This document shows, piece after piece, positions 1 through 8,584 of a stretch of DNA of 64,000 nt. Origin of the DNA: Halorubrum sp. Hd13. GTDB taxonomy: Archaea > Halobacteriota > Halobacteria > Halobacteriales > Haloferacaceae. Under the pieces are notes generated by a model that saw only the letters and a list, made by a program, of their open reading frames with translations, ran no database searches and was not told where the DNA came from. A program made the translations under genes and the position numbers. The stretch spans positions 18,747 to 82,746 of the forward strand of contig NZ_NHOY01000025.1 in NCBI RefSeq assembly GCF_002252755.1, given 5' to 3'. The stretch's first letter is position 1; each line of letters begins with the position of its first letter.

Positions 1-124
1 CAACGCCTGCGGCGCGGCCGCGGCCGAGACGGTGACCGCCCGCGCGAGCCTCTCGTGGGACCGGATCCGCGAGGTGATGGGCGAGTCGCCCGAGTCGGAC
101 CTCCTGATCGAAGTTCGGGCGTAG
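1..124 (+). CDS. C-terminal end of an unidentified protein (5' truncated)
   Basis: The window opens inside a gene. Reading from base 2 gives 40 codons that end at TAG (122-124), with high GC and strong third-position G/C bias. The visible tail ends ESPESDLLIEVRA. It is acidic and shows no domain I recognise. The next gene lies on the opposite strand 23 bp away, so the two converge. Function cannot be assigned from this fragment. Confidence 0.6.
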   Translation, partial: NACGAAAAETVTARASLSWDRIREVMGESPESDLLIEVRA

Positions 125-147
125 GCGACGGGACTGGAGCCGCCGAA

Positions 148-1326
148 CTACCCCGCGTAGTCGAACGCGACCGCGAGGTCGTCGGCGCCCCAGAAGACGA
201 ACCGGTAACGGCCCGGGACGAGGTCGGGACAGACCCGGAGGTCGTCGGCGTGCGGACCGCCCTCGATCAGCCCCGCCTCGGTCAGCTCGAACTCCCAGGC
301 GAGCGTCTCGCCCGGCCGGACGCCGATCGCCTCGTCGGTGTAGTCGAACGTCGTCCCCGCCTCGGCGCCGCGGATCTCCCTCCATCCCGACTCGGTCCGC
401 AGTTCGAGGTTGTACTTCCCTCGGTTGCCGACGTAGGCCTCGTGTCCCGAGGCGTTGGTCAGTTCGATCCGGAGCTCGTCGCCGCGCTCGAACGCGGCGG
501 CCGCGGCCCCGCCGTCGCCGTTCGGGTCAACGACGCGGAGTTCGAGGCCGTCGCCGTCCCCCCCGGCGCCGCCGCCGGTGCCCCACGACACGCCGTCCTC
601 GTATACGGCGGGGTGGCGCTGGAAGTCGTCCGTCTCGCAGTCGAGCCCGGCGGGCACGGTCTCGGGGTCGCCGTCCGGGCGGACGTACCCGTCGAGTCGC
701 TCCGGGTCGAGCACGCCGTCCTCGCCGCTCACCTCGCCCGTCTCGCCCCACCCGTCCGTGACCGATACCCGGATCGCGTCGGGGCGGGCGTCGGTCGCGA
801 CCCGGAGGAAGGCTCCGGAGAAGGTGATCGCCTCCCCGCAGGCGATCTCGTAACTCTCGGGCCCCTCGACGCTCGCGCTCGCGACGAGCGTCCCGTCCTC
901 GACCGCGACGTCGGCGAACGAGATCCTGGCGTGACAGGTCGTCGGCCCGACCGACTCGACGTACGCGAGCGCCGACTCGTCGAAGTCGGTCGCCTCGACG
1001 AACGCGACCGTCTCTTCAGGCGCCTCCCGGAGCACCCACGCGGCGTCGCTCTCATCGGTGATCAGCGCGGCGAAGCCGCGGCGCTCCTCGCGGCTCCACG
1101 CCGGGCCCGAGAGGGCGCCGCCGACCTGATGCACCTCGGTCTCGGGGTCCGGATCGCTGTCGTCGTCGCCGTCACCGCCGTCACCCCCGTCTCCTCCGTC
1201 GGTACCGTCGCTCCCGTCTGCGCCGTCGCCGGCCCCCGGATCGCCTCCGCTCGTACAGCCGGCGAGCGCGGCGACGCCTCCGGCGCCGAGACCGCACAGG
1301 ACCGTCCGCCGCGTGCGTCGGATCAT
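148..1326 (-). CDS. TAT-exported lipoprotein of unknown function
   Basis: A 392-residue protein that begins with a twin-arginine signal (RRTRRTVLCGLGAGG) and a lipobox ending AALAGC near residue 24, so it should be exported folded and lipid-anchored on the outer face of the membrane. A low-complexity Gly/Asp linker (about residues 25-65) follows, as is typical of haloarchaeal lipoproteins. The rest is beta-rich and acidic. Near the C-terminus a motif PGRYRFVFWGADD suggests an immunoglobulin-like or intracellular-proteinase-inhibitor-like beta domain, but this is only an impression. It stands alone between convergent and co-directional neighbours. No catalytic motif is visible. Confidence 0.85.
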   Translation of the reverse strand: MIRRTRRTVLCGLGAGGVAALAGCTSGGDPGAGDGADGSDGTDGGDGGDGGDGDDDSDPDPETEVHQVGGALSGPAWSREERRGFAALITDESDAAWVLREAPEETVAFVEATDFDESALAYVESVGPTTCHARISFADVAVEDGTLVASASVEGPESYEIACGEAITFSGAFLRVATDARPDAIRVSVTDGWGETGEVSGEDGVLDPERLDGYVRPDGDPETVPAGLDCETDDFQRHPAVYEDGVSWGTGGGAGGDGDGLELRVVDPNGDGGAAAAAFERGDELRIELTNASGHEAYVGNRGKYNLELRTESGWREIRGAEAGTTFDYTDEAIGVRPGETLAWEFELTEAGLIEGGPHADDLRVCPDLVPGRYRFVFWGADDLAVAFDYAG

Positions 1327-1398
1327 GGCCGTCGCTACGCGGGACGCGCATAAGGGCTTCCCGTAGGCACAAACGCTTCTCTGTGCTATCTCCGGCGC

Positions 1399-2484
1399 TC
1401 AGACGCTCCCCGGCGTTCGGAACAGGTCGCCGAGGGCGACGCCCTCGGCGTCCCGCTCGCCGCGGTCGAGGCCGGCCGCGAGCCCGAGCCCGAGCGCGAC
1501 CCGCGCCTTCGACGCCGGGAGCGGGCCGGCGAACGTCACGCCGCGCTCCGCCAGCGTGACCGCGCCCCCGGGCGTCCCGTACACCGGGTCGGTCGGTCCC
1601 GCCGGCGGGCGGCCGGCGACGACGACGGGCGTCTCCGGGAGGGCGTCGGCCACCGCGTCGCCGATCGCGGCGGTCGCGTTGCCGAGGCCGGTCCCCTCGA
1701 TCACGAGCCCCCCGACGCCGGCGTCGACGGCGCGCTCGACCGCGCCGGCGCCGACTCCCGTTCCGGAGTGGACCACGGGGACCTCGGGGACGTCCTCGGC
1801 GCTTTCGATCGCGTCCGCGAGCGGGTCGACGCCGACCCCGCGCCGCGGCTCGCGGACGAGCCGCGACCCGGCGCGGGTGAACGTCGCGACCGGTCCGGCC
1901 CCCGGCGAGGTCATCGTCGAGAGCGCGTTGCTGTGGGCCTTGACGACGTCGCGGGCGGCGTGGAGCTCGTCGTCGAACGCGACGTGGACGCCCGGCGCGA
2001 ACCGCGCGTCCGCGGCGGCCCGGACCGCGAGCGTCAGGTTCGCGGGCGCGTCGCTGGAGACCTCGTCGAGCCGGCGCTGGGCGCCCGTGACGACCACCGG
2101 CGCGTCGAGGTCGGTGAGGAGGTCGAGCGCGAAGGCGGTGTCCGCGAGCGTGTCGGTGCCGTGGGTGACGACGACGCCGTCGGCGCCCCCCGCGACCGCC
2201 TCGCGCGCCGCGTCCGCGGTCGCGAGCACGTCGCGCCACCGCACGTCGAACCCCGGCTGCGAGCAGACCTCGCGGGCGCTCACGGTCGCGTACCGCTCGA
2301 CGCCCGGGACCGCCGCGACGAGGTCGTCGCCGGTCTTCGCCGGCGCCGCGCCGCCGTCGTCCGGCTCGGACGCGATGGTGCCGCCGCAGGCGACGACGGC
2401 CACTCGCGGTTTCGCCCCGCCGTCGGCCGCGGTCCGTCCCCCGTTCCGCGCTCCGCGTTCCGCCGTCGGCTCCGTGTCCGTCAT
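1399..2484 (-). CDS. L-asparaginase (type I/II family)
   Basis: A 361-residue protein of the asparaginase/glutaminase family, which hydrolyses L-asparagine to aspartate and ammonia. The first catalytic motif, VVACGGTIAS, lies near residues 30-39, with the nucleophilic Thr after GG. The second, VVTHGTDTLADTAF, carries the conserved Thr-Asp pair. A late SGTGVGAG segment also fits the family. The length agrees with simple asparaginases. It lacks the extra N-terminal domain of GatD, and no gatE is adjacent, so a tRNA-amidotransferase role is less likely. No signal peptide is visible, so it is probably cytoplasmic. Confidence 0.88.
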   Translation of the reverse strand: MTDTEPTAERGARNGGRTAADGGAKPRVAVVACGGTIASEPDDGGAAPAKTGDDLVAAVPGVERYATVSAREVCSQPGFDVRWRDVLATADAAREAVAGGADGVVVTHGTDTLADTAFALDLLTDLDAPVVVTGAQRRLDEVSSDAPANLTLAVRAAADARFAPGVHVAFDDELHAARDVVKAHSNALSTMTSPGAGPVATFTRAGSRLVREPRRGVGVDPLADAIESAEDVPEVPVVHSGTGVGAGAVERAVDAGVGGLVIEGTGLGNATAAIGDAVADALPETPVVVAGRPPAGPTDPVYGTPGGAVTLAERGVTFAGPLPASKARVALGLGLAAGLDRGERDAEGVALGDLFRTPGSV

Positions 2485-2739
2485 ACCTCCCCGTTCTCCC
2501 GGAGGACCAAAGCGGTTGGTCCCGCGGCAGCCGCGCCGGACCCGGTGCCGATCGGGGGCGACCGGCGGTCGTCCGCTCGGCTCTCGCGATCACGAGAGAA
2601 AAGGATTAGAGAGACGTATAAACGGTTAAAATGATTTTGTGCCCGTGTTAAAACGTTCGTAACCCGTCGAGAAACGTGGTGAAATTCCCCGAACCCTCTG
2701 CTGGATATATGGGGTCCCCAGACATACACGAAACTGTCA

Positions 2740-2961
2740 ATGTCTATCCCCGCCCCCACGCGCCTCGCCTCCGGCCGACAGGTCGCCGGGCTGATGACCG
2801 GCACCCTGAAAGCCGCCGCCTTCTGGGCCGCGATCGCCATCCCTGCCACGTACCCCGCCCTGCTGTACTCGGGGCTCGACGGCGGCACCGGACGGCTGTT
2901 CGTCGCCCTGCTGTTCGCGAACGCGCTGGCGCTCGCGCTCGGCCACGACTACAAGCGCTGA
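2740..2961 (+). CDS. Small conserved membrane protein
   Basis: A 73-residue protein with two predicted transmembrane helices (about residues 17-42 and 48-66) and a short charged tail ending GHDYKR. The first 15 residues are polar. An AT-rich stretch at about 2590-2735, including a TATAAAC-like sequence, supplies a plausible promoter. No enzymatic motif is present. Small two-helix proteins of this kind are common in haloarchaea and usually of unknown function. Confidence 0.7.
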   Translation: MSIPAPTRLASGRQVAGLMTGTLKAAAFWAAIAIPATYPALLYSGLDGGTGRLFVALLFANALALALGHDYKR

Positions 2962-3123
2962 CCGCGGACCGGCAGCGCCGAGGCGTCGCCCTCCAGACGC
3001 ACCGAACCGTCCGACCACGCCCTCCCTCCCGCGCCGTCATTTGACTGCCGTCATCGCGTTCGCCGCCGTCGGCCTCCCGTCCGGTCTCGAAGCGCTTACC
3101 CACGGGCCGACCCGACCTCCCGT

Positions 3124-4782
3124 ATGACCGACGAGACGCACGTCGAGTGGCGCGACTGGGGGCCCGAGGCGTTCGCCGAAGCCGACGAGCGGGACTGTCC
3201 GGTGCTCCTCTCGCTGTCCGCCACCTGGTGTGAGGGCTGTCACGAGATGGACGCCGTCACGTACGCCGAGCCCCGGATCGCCGCCAACGTCAACGAGGGG
3301 TTCGTCCCGGTCCGCGTCGACGTCGACCGTCTCCCGCGCGTGCGAGAGCGGTACAACATGGGCGGGTTTCCGACCACGGCGTTCCTCACGCCCGACGGCG
3401 AACTGCTCACCGGCGCGGGCTACCTCGACGTCGACGGGATGCGGCAGGTGCTGGAGTCCGTCCGCCAGATGTGGGCCGATAAGGGGCGCTCGGGGGGGAG
3501 AGTGCCGCGCGCGCTCGACGCCGACCTCCCGCCCCGCGGGGAGCTGACCGACGCGATCGAGAGCCACCTCGCCGGGCAGGTGGAGGTGAAGTACGACGAG
3601 GAGCACGCCGGCTGGGGGACGGACGCGAAGTTCCCGCTTCCCCGCACCGTCGAGTTCGCGCTGAAGCGCGACCGCGATCGCGCCCTCCGGACGCTCGACG
3701 CGGTTCGCGACCACCTCGCCGACGACGTCGCCGGCGGCTTCTTCCGGTTCGCCGGGACCCGCGACTGGGGCGACGTCGCCTACGAAAAGCCGATCGACAC
3801 GAACGCGGCGGTCACGCGCGCGTTCGCGAACGCCTACCTCTACACCGGCGACGAGGCGTACCTGGGGCCCGCGACCGACGCGGTCGACTTCCTCACCGAC
3901 GACCTCTGGACCGGCTACGGCGTCGGCGGGAGCCTCGGGCCCGGGCTCGGTCGCGCCTACTACGCCGCGCCCGCCGACGACCGCGCGGATCTCGACCCGC
4001 CCCGCCGCGACCTCACCGTCTTCGCGGGCGGGAACGCGCTCGCGGCCGACGCGTTGCTCGCGGTCGCCGCGTACACCGACGACGAGCGTGCCCGCGAGTA
4101 CGCCGACCGGATCCTCGACGGTCTCGAACGCGACCTGATCGACGCCGACACCGGCGAGGTGACCCGCTACCGCGGCAGCGACGAGGTCGGCGAGTCGGAC
4201 TTGCTCGACGACGTCGCTCGCGTCGTGAGCGCGTACGTGCGGGCGGTCGGCGTTCTCGGTGATGGAGCCGACGTCGCCCGCGCGGTCGCGGACCGAGCGA
4301 TCGATCGACTTCACGTGGACGGCTCCTTCGTCGACGGACCGCGGTCGGGGCCGGGCCTGCTCGACCGCCCCTTCCGTCCCCTCGACGGCAACGTCGAGAT
4401 GGCGACCGCGCTACTCGACTTGGCCGCGCTGACCGGCGAGGACCGCTACCGCGAGGTCGCCCGCGAGACCGCGGCGTCGTTCGCCGGGGCCACGGAGCGG
4501 CTTGGCATGCAGGTCGCCGGTTATGGGAGCCTCGTCGGGCGCCTGCTCCGCGGCACCACCCTTATGGCGGTCGGCGACGAGCCGGGGAGCGACCTCCACC
4601 GCGCGGCCTGGCGAGTCGCGGACCACGAGAAGGTCGTCGCCCCGAACGCCCACGCGGAGGGGTCGCCGGCGCCGCGGTCGGTCCCCGCGGGGTCGGCGCT
4701 TGTCGTCGCCGGCGACGCGGTCTCCGAGCCGGCGGAAACGCCGGACGAGTTGATGCGGCGAGTCGCCGAGACCGCGGAGTAG
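3124..4782 (+). CDS. YyaL/DUF255-like thioredoxin-fold plus AGE-type (alpha/alpha)6 barrel protein
   Basis: A 552-residue cytoplasmic protein. Residues 1-120 form a thioredoxin-like domain with a CxxC site in ATWCEGCHEMD and the cis-Pro region GGFPTTAFLTPDG. The remainder is an alpha/alpha toroid resembling N-acylglucosamine 2-epimerase, with KFPLPRTVEFAL and later helix pairs. This matches the DUF255/YyaL (SPATA20) family. Bacterial members run to about 680-720 residues, so this is a shorter haloarchaeal-type version. Biochemical function is unknown in the family; a thiol-redox role is inferred from the CxxC site. Confidence 0.85.
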   Translation: MTDETHVEWRDWGPEAFAEADERDCPVLLSLSATWCEGCHEMDAVTYAEPRIAANVNEGFVPVRVDVDRLPRVRERYNMGGFPTTAFLTPDGELLTGAGYLDVDGMRQVLESVRQMWADKGRSGGRVPRALDADLPPRGELTDAIESHLAGQVEVKYDEEHAGWGTDAKFPLPRTVEFALKRDRDRALRTLDAVRDHLADDVAGGFFRFAGTRDWGDVAYEKPIDTNAAVTRAFANAYLYTGDEAYLGPATDAVDFLTDDLWTGYGVGGSLGPGLGRAYYAAPADDRADLDPPRRDLTVFAGGNALAADALLAVAAYTDDERAREYADRILDGLERDLIDADTGEVTRYRGSDEVGESDLLDDVARVVSAYVRAVGVLGDGADVARAVADRAIDRLHVDGSFVDGPRSGPGLLDRPFRPLDGNVEMATALLDLAALTGEDRYREVARETAASFAGATERLGMQVAGYGSLVGRLLRGTTLMAVGDEPGSDLHRAAWRVADHEKVVAPNAHAEGSPAPRSVPAGSALVVAGDAVSEPAETPDELMRRVAETAE

Positions 4783-4925
4783 GACGCGGTATCCGTCGTT
4801 GTCGTCCGCCTTCGGTCGTCTGCGTCGATTCGATCGATCGTCCGGTAGCCGCGGAGCGCCGCTCACCACCGCACCCGCGTGTAAACGGGCGACGTGTTTA
4901 TGTCAATGCCGCGTGATCGGATGGT

Positions 4926-5732
4926 ATGGCATCTCTCCGGGATCTGGGGCTCTCCGAGTACGAGGCGCGCGCCTACCGCGCGCTGCTGCGCACCGGGCCG
5001 ACGACCGCGAAGGACCTCTCGCGGGCCAGCGAGGTCCCCATGGGACGCGTGTACGACGTGCTCAACAGCTTGGAGCAGCACAACCTCGTCCGGAGCCAGG
5101 CCGCCAGTCGGCCGAAGAAGTACGCGGCGGTCGAGCCCGACGCCGCGCTCGACCGCCTGCTCGACGAGAAGAAACGCGAGCTGGAGACGCAGGTGGAGCA
5201 GTACGAGGAGGTGGTCGCGGACCTCTCGACGGAGCTCGACGCGGGGGAGCCGGTGGACGGCCAGTTCTGGACCGCGGCCGTCGGCGCGGAGGAGGCGACG
5301 GACCTCCTCTTAGAGCGGATCGCGGCCGCCGAGCGCCGGATGGTCGTCGTCGTCGGGGCGCCCGCGACCGGCTTCGACCTCGGCACGATCGGCGAACAGG
5401 TGGCCGCCGAGTTGGAGTCGGCACTGGAGCGTGGCGTCGAGATACGGGTGTTGCTGTCGCCGGAGACGGTCGATGCGCTGCCGCGGAGCGTCGGTCGGCG
5501 GTACACCGCGGAGCTCTCCAACATGGAGGGGTTCGAGGTCCGAACGACCGCGGGCGTCGACGGCACGTTCAACGTGTTCGACGGGATCGAGGTGTGCATC
5601 GAAGTGCCGCACCCGCTCTCGGGGGACGAGCCGTTCGCGATGATCGACGTGAAGGACGCGGAGTTCGCGACGAGCGTGAGCGAGGAGTTCGAGCCGCGGT
5701 GGGCGGAGTCGGATCCGCTGTCGTTCGGGTGA
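4926..5732 (+). CDS. TrmB family transcriptional regulator
   Basis: A 268-residue DNA-binding regulator. The N-terminus (LGLSEYEARAYRALL, then TTAKDLSRASEVPMGRVYDVLNSL) is the TrmB winged helix, followed by a short coiled coil (about residues 80-110) and a C-terminal PLD-like effector domain that often binds sugars. TrmB proteins commonly control sugar transport or central carbon genes. No transporter operon adjoins it, so its targets are unknown. The chosen ATG at 4926 begins the conserved MASLRDLGLSEYEA start. It is encoded alone, 143 bp after the preceding gene. Confidence 0.9.
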   Translation: MASLRDLGLSEYEARAYRALLRTGPTTAKDLSRASEVPMGRVYDVLNSLEQHNLVRSQAASRPKKYAAVEPDAALDRLLDEKKRELETQVEQYEEVVADLSTELDAGEPVDGQFWTAAVGAEEATDLLLERIAAAERRMVVVVGAPATGFDLGTIGEQVAAELESALERGVEIRVLLSPETVDALPRSVGRRYTAELSNMEGFEVRTTAGVDGTFNVFDGIEVCIEVPHPLSGDEPFAMIDVKDAEFATSVSEEFEPRWAESDPLSFG

Positions 5733-5873
5733 GTCGGCTCTACTCACGACTCACCGACGCACTCTGATCTAGCTCCGGTCAATACAACACGGACAGCGAC
5801 CGCTGACTAGGCGTGTGAGCGTCTGGAAAAACAGACTTCCGGCCATCGCTGCAAACGAGGGCAGAAGTAGTCG

Positions 5874-6080
5874 TTAGTTGCGGACGAGGTTCGTCGCGCG
5901 AGGTCCCTTGGGAGACGATTCGATGTCGAACTCGATCTCCTGACCCTCTTCGAGGTCCGGACCGCCAACATCCTCCATGTGGAAGAACACGTCCTCGTCG
6001 TCGTCGAGATCGCCGTCGTCAGTCGAAATGAAACCGTAGCCGCCAGTATCGTTGAAGAAATCAACTTTTCCGTTTGCCAT
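5874..6080 (-). CDS. cspA: Cold-shock domain protein (CspA type)
   Basis: A 68-residue single cold-shock domain that binds single-stranded RNA or DNA. It contains the RNP1-like segment GGYGFIS and RNP2-like VFFHM, and ends GPRATNLVRN as typical haloarchaeal CspA proteins do. An in-frame ATG lies 16 codons upstream (6128), but the conserved start MANGKVDFFN at 6080 gives the normal family length. The protein is very acidic, in keeping with a high-salt cytoplasm. Confidence 0.95.
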   Translation of the reverse strand: MANGKVDFFNDTGGYGFISTDDGDLDDDEDVFFHMEDVGGPDLEEGQEIEFDIESSPKGPRATNLVRN

Positions 6081-6258
6081 TGCAATCAAACGTACAGTCC
6101 TTTGGGGCATAACGCTTCCGAACGTCACGGTACCACGGCTCTCGATTTACCTCGTACTTTTCAGTGATCAACTGTTTCGGACGAAACGCGTCCGAAGAAG
6201 GGGAGCGCAGCAGAGCCGGGACCCCATGACCGTTCCGCGAGCGAGGGCCAGTCTGCGC

Positions 6259-7188
6259 CTACCGCGCGTTTAGCTCGGCCCGCAGGTTGCCCATCGTGAC
6301 CTCGCGCTCGGCGTGGGCGTTGTGCTGGTGGATCGACTCGTCGTTCGACTGCTTCATGCGGATCACGGCGTCGTCCGGGAGGTGGTCGAACTCCTCGACC
6401 GTCCCCTCGGCGAGCGCGCGGACGCAGTCCTCGACGAACTTCGCGTCGGCGTGGGCCTCGTAGGTCATGTGGTCCTCGTCGGGGCGCTTCGCCATGTTGT
6501 AGATCCGCGCGCTCATCGAGTCGCGGGCGACGTCGATCAGGTCGCGGAGGTCGAGGTCGGGGTGGCCGTCGGTGGTGACGGTGAGCGTCGCGTGGCCGCG
6601 CTGAGAGTGGCCCGGCTGCGGGACGGCGTCGAGGAACTCCTCGGTCGTCTCCTCGTCGACGCCGAGGTCGGCGAGCTTCTCGCGGGCGCGCGACTCGCTC
6701 ATCCCCTGCGAGCAGGGGCAGACGGTCATCCCGGTGACCTCCGCGCCGATCTCCTCGCGGGTGCCCGCCTCGGTCGCCGTCGCGCTGGCGACGATCGTCG
6801 ACGTGCTCTGCGTCTCGATCCCGGACGCCGGCGTGTCCTCGCGGGTGACGAGCTCCGCGGTCATCGACACCTCGGCCGTGCTGGTGTAGTCGTGCTTCTC
6901 AAGGAGTCGCTCGGCGGCGTCCCCGCAGACGTCCTCGACGCGGTACGCCTCCTCGCGGGTGATCTCTTCGAGGATCTCGTCGACCGTCGCGAGGTTCCGA
7001 GACATGTCGATCCCCTTGCGTCCGCTCGGGAGGTCGACGAACACTTCGAACTCCGCCATGAGAACGATGGGGCGTTTGTCCCCGCGGGCGAGCTTGACGA
7101 GCTTCTCCACGCCGGTGACGCCGACCTGCGAGAGCCCGACGGTGACGTCGGGTGCCGACGCCTGCACGTCCGGCAACTGGTGACTCAT
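6259..7188 (-). CDS. mptA: GTP cyclohydrolase MptA (FolE2-like)
   Basis: A 309-residue enzyme of the FolE2/MptA family. It opens the guanine ring of GTP to start archaeal pterin (methanopterin or folate-type) biosynthesis. Family hallmarks include [15 protein letters not shown] near the N-terminus, the metal-site region [12 protein letters not shown], and [12 protein letters not shown]. The start MSHQLPDVQ at 7188 is preferred over an ATG three codons upstream because family members begin this way. It is the last gene before the GC content drops, so it marks the left border of the presumed insertion. Confidence 0.93.
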   Translation of the reverse strand: MSHQLPDVQASAPDVTVGLSQVGVTGVEKLVKLARGDKRPIVLMAEFEVFVDLPSGRKGIDMSRNLATVDEILEEITREEAYRVEDVCGDAAERLLEKHDYTSTAEVSMTAELVTREDTPASGIETQSTSTIVASATATEAGTREEIGAEVTGMTVCPCSQGMSESRAREKLADLGVDEETTEEFLDAVPQPGHSQRGHATLTVTTDGHPDLDLRDLIDVARDSMSARIYNMAKRPDEDHMTYEAHADAKFVEDCVRALAEGTVEEFDHLPDDAVIRMKQSNDESIHQHNAHAEREVTMGNLRAELNAR

Positions 7189-7660
7189 TATAAACACGTT
7201 AGGGAACTCCCGGGATTAGCACTTTCGATAGGGGGTCTTCCATAGGGTACTTTTCGCGCCCGTCGCGAGGGGTCTCTCGACCATCGGCCGGCGGGAAGCT
7301 GAGCGCCGGGCTCCGTTGAACTCCGCAGAGAATGACAGTTGCCGGTCGCTGAATACAGAGGATGAGTGCAGCATGACGATTCTGTTTGTTTCTCACCGAA
7401 AGGAGTGAACCATCCGCTCACTACACATGCGAAGTGCACAGCACCTTTGTACATCGACACGGTAATATTGTCGATCCAAATCCACGTTTTATCTCCTCCG
7501 ACACAACGGTACTGCTCCGCTCAATCCGTCGCTGGATTGAACCTGGCGCCATCGGTGACAAGCCCGTCCATATCTGAGAGGATGCAAGGACGTGCAAAAA
7601 CGCGCTCATTTGTGTGTTCATATGGCGGCTCGGATGCGAGATACAATTGTACCACCACCA
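7189..7660. other. Gene-poor, lower-GC junction region
   Basis: No convincing gene is present. The GC content falls over about 150 bp after mptA. A plus-strand reading of about 60 codons ending at a TGA near 7577 has some codon-like character (VLLRSIRRWIEPGAIGDK) but no recognisable family or start signal; it may be a gene remnant. The region separates mptA from the polysaccharide operon, both on the minus strand. Confidence 0.4.
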
Positions 7661-8584
7661 CTATGCTATCGATGGATCGTACTCCCACCCTTCTTCGACA
7701 CGTTCGATTGTTCCATCCAGATAGGCATTCCCGAACGCAGTTAGCGTCATGAATCCGACACCATCCCTATTTATGTGGCGGAGCAACGAACGCAACTGAT
7801 CTAATCGTTCATTCGTCGTGAAGTGCTGGTAGTGCATCATCTGGATGTACAAGTCACCTTCCGCGTACACACGGTCGAATGCTGCAATCATATCCTCAAG
7901 CGAATAAAACGCGGCCGTCTCCCAATCCGATACAAACGCGTGAGTTTGGGGAATATGGAGGGCACCCCCTGCGGTAAATGGAATGTCCGCTATGTCAAAG
8001 TAGTCCCGGGTAAACCAATCCCCGCCCGATACGATTGGGATCTCAGCATCAACCAGTTCAACAACCGTGGTCTGGTCGTACGTGTTGAACGGAGGAATGA
8101 AGGTATCGATCGGCTCGTCTACACAGTCCTCGAGTATTGCGATACCATCCCGAATGCGTTGGCCCTGCTCGTCAGCTGGTAGACCGCCGAACTCACTTTG
8201 GCCGCGGAAGTCAGTTTCCGCCTCGTGAGCATAGCCGTGCAGGCTAACATCGAAGAGGCCTGGATGCGCGGTCGACGTATTGCGAACGTACTCACAAAAC
8301 GCATCGGCTTCGTCTAATGGCGTCCCCCTCGACGGGATCACACCATGCGTCACTGGCACCTGCTCACCGATGAAAATCTCGTTTACAGCCTTGAGCGCGT
8401 CCATCGCGTATCCCGGAGCCGGATCGTCGTTGCGCATAATGACGATTAGGTCGTACGTCCCCGGCTCGAGACGATACGGTTCAGCGGAGGGTGTATCCTC
8501 GTCGCTTCCATCCGATAATCCTAGGCAGCCACACGAACTCGCAGCCACCGCCGAAGCCAGGAGTGCACGTCGTGTTATCACCAT
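7661..8584 (-). CDS. Exported lipoprotein, DUF2334-type polysaccharide deacetylase-like
   Basis: A 307-residue protein with a twin-arginine-type signal (TRRALLASAVAASSC) and lipidation cysteine near residue 18-20. The mature part resembles DUF2334/polysaccharide deacetylases. It has an early RNDDP (metal-binding Asp pair), VPVTHGVIPSRG, then the HGYAHE motif expected to bind the metal, and later IPPFNTYDQ. The likely role is removal of acetyl groups from an extracellular amino-sugar polymer. Its ATG at 8582-8584 overlaps the stop of the upstream synthase gene by 7 nt (ATGGTGA), which fixes the start and implies translational coupling. Gene order synthase then lipoprotein deacetylase recalls bacterial poly-N-acetylglucosamine systems; that comparison is inference. 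Confidence 0.8.
   Translation of the reverse strand: MVITRRALLASAVAASSCGCLGLSDGSDEDTPSAEPYRLEPGTYDLIVIMRNDDPAPGYAMDALKAVNEIFIGEQVPVTHGVIPSRGTPLDEADAFCEYVRNTSTAHPGLFDVSLHGYAHEAETDFRGQSEFGGLPADEQGQRIRDGIAILEDCVDEPIDTFIPPFNTYDQTTVVELVDAEIPIVSGGDWFTRDYFDIADIPFTAGGALHIPQTHAFVSDWETAAFYSLEDMIAAFDRVYAEGDLYIQMMHYQHFTTNERLDQLRSLLRHINRDGVGFMTLTAFGNAYLDGTIERVEEGWEYDPSIA

Noticed and set aside
55..1353. Very long plus-strand open frame opposite the lipoprotein
   Set aside because: High GC keeps antisense frames open; the lipoprotein strand has a signal peptide and lipobox, the antisense frame is arginine-rich and featureless.
2481..2888. Minus-strand open frame crossing the asparaginase upstream region and the small membrane gene
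   Set aside because: It runs antisense to the better-supported membrane protein and through the AT-rich promoter; the translation has no family-like pattern.
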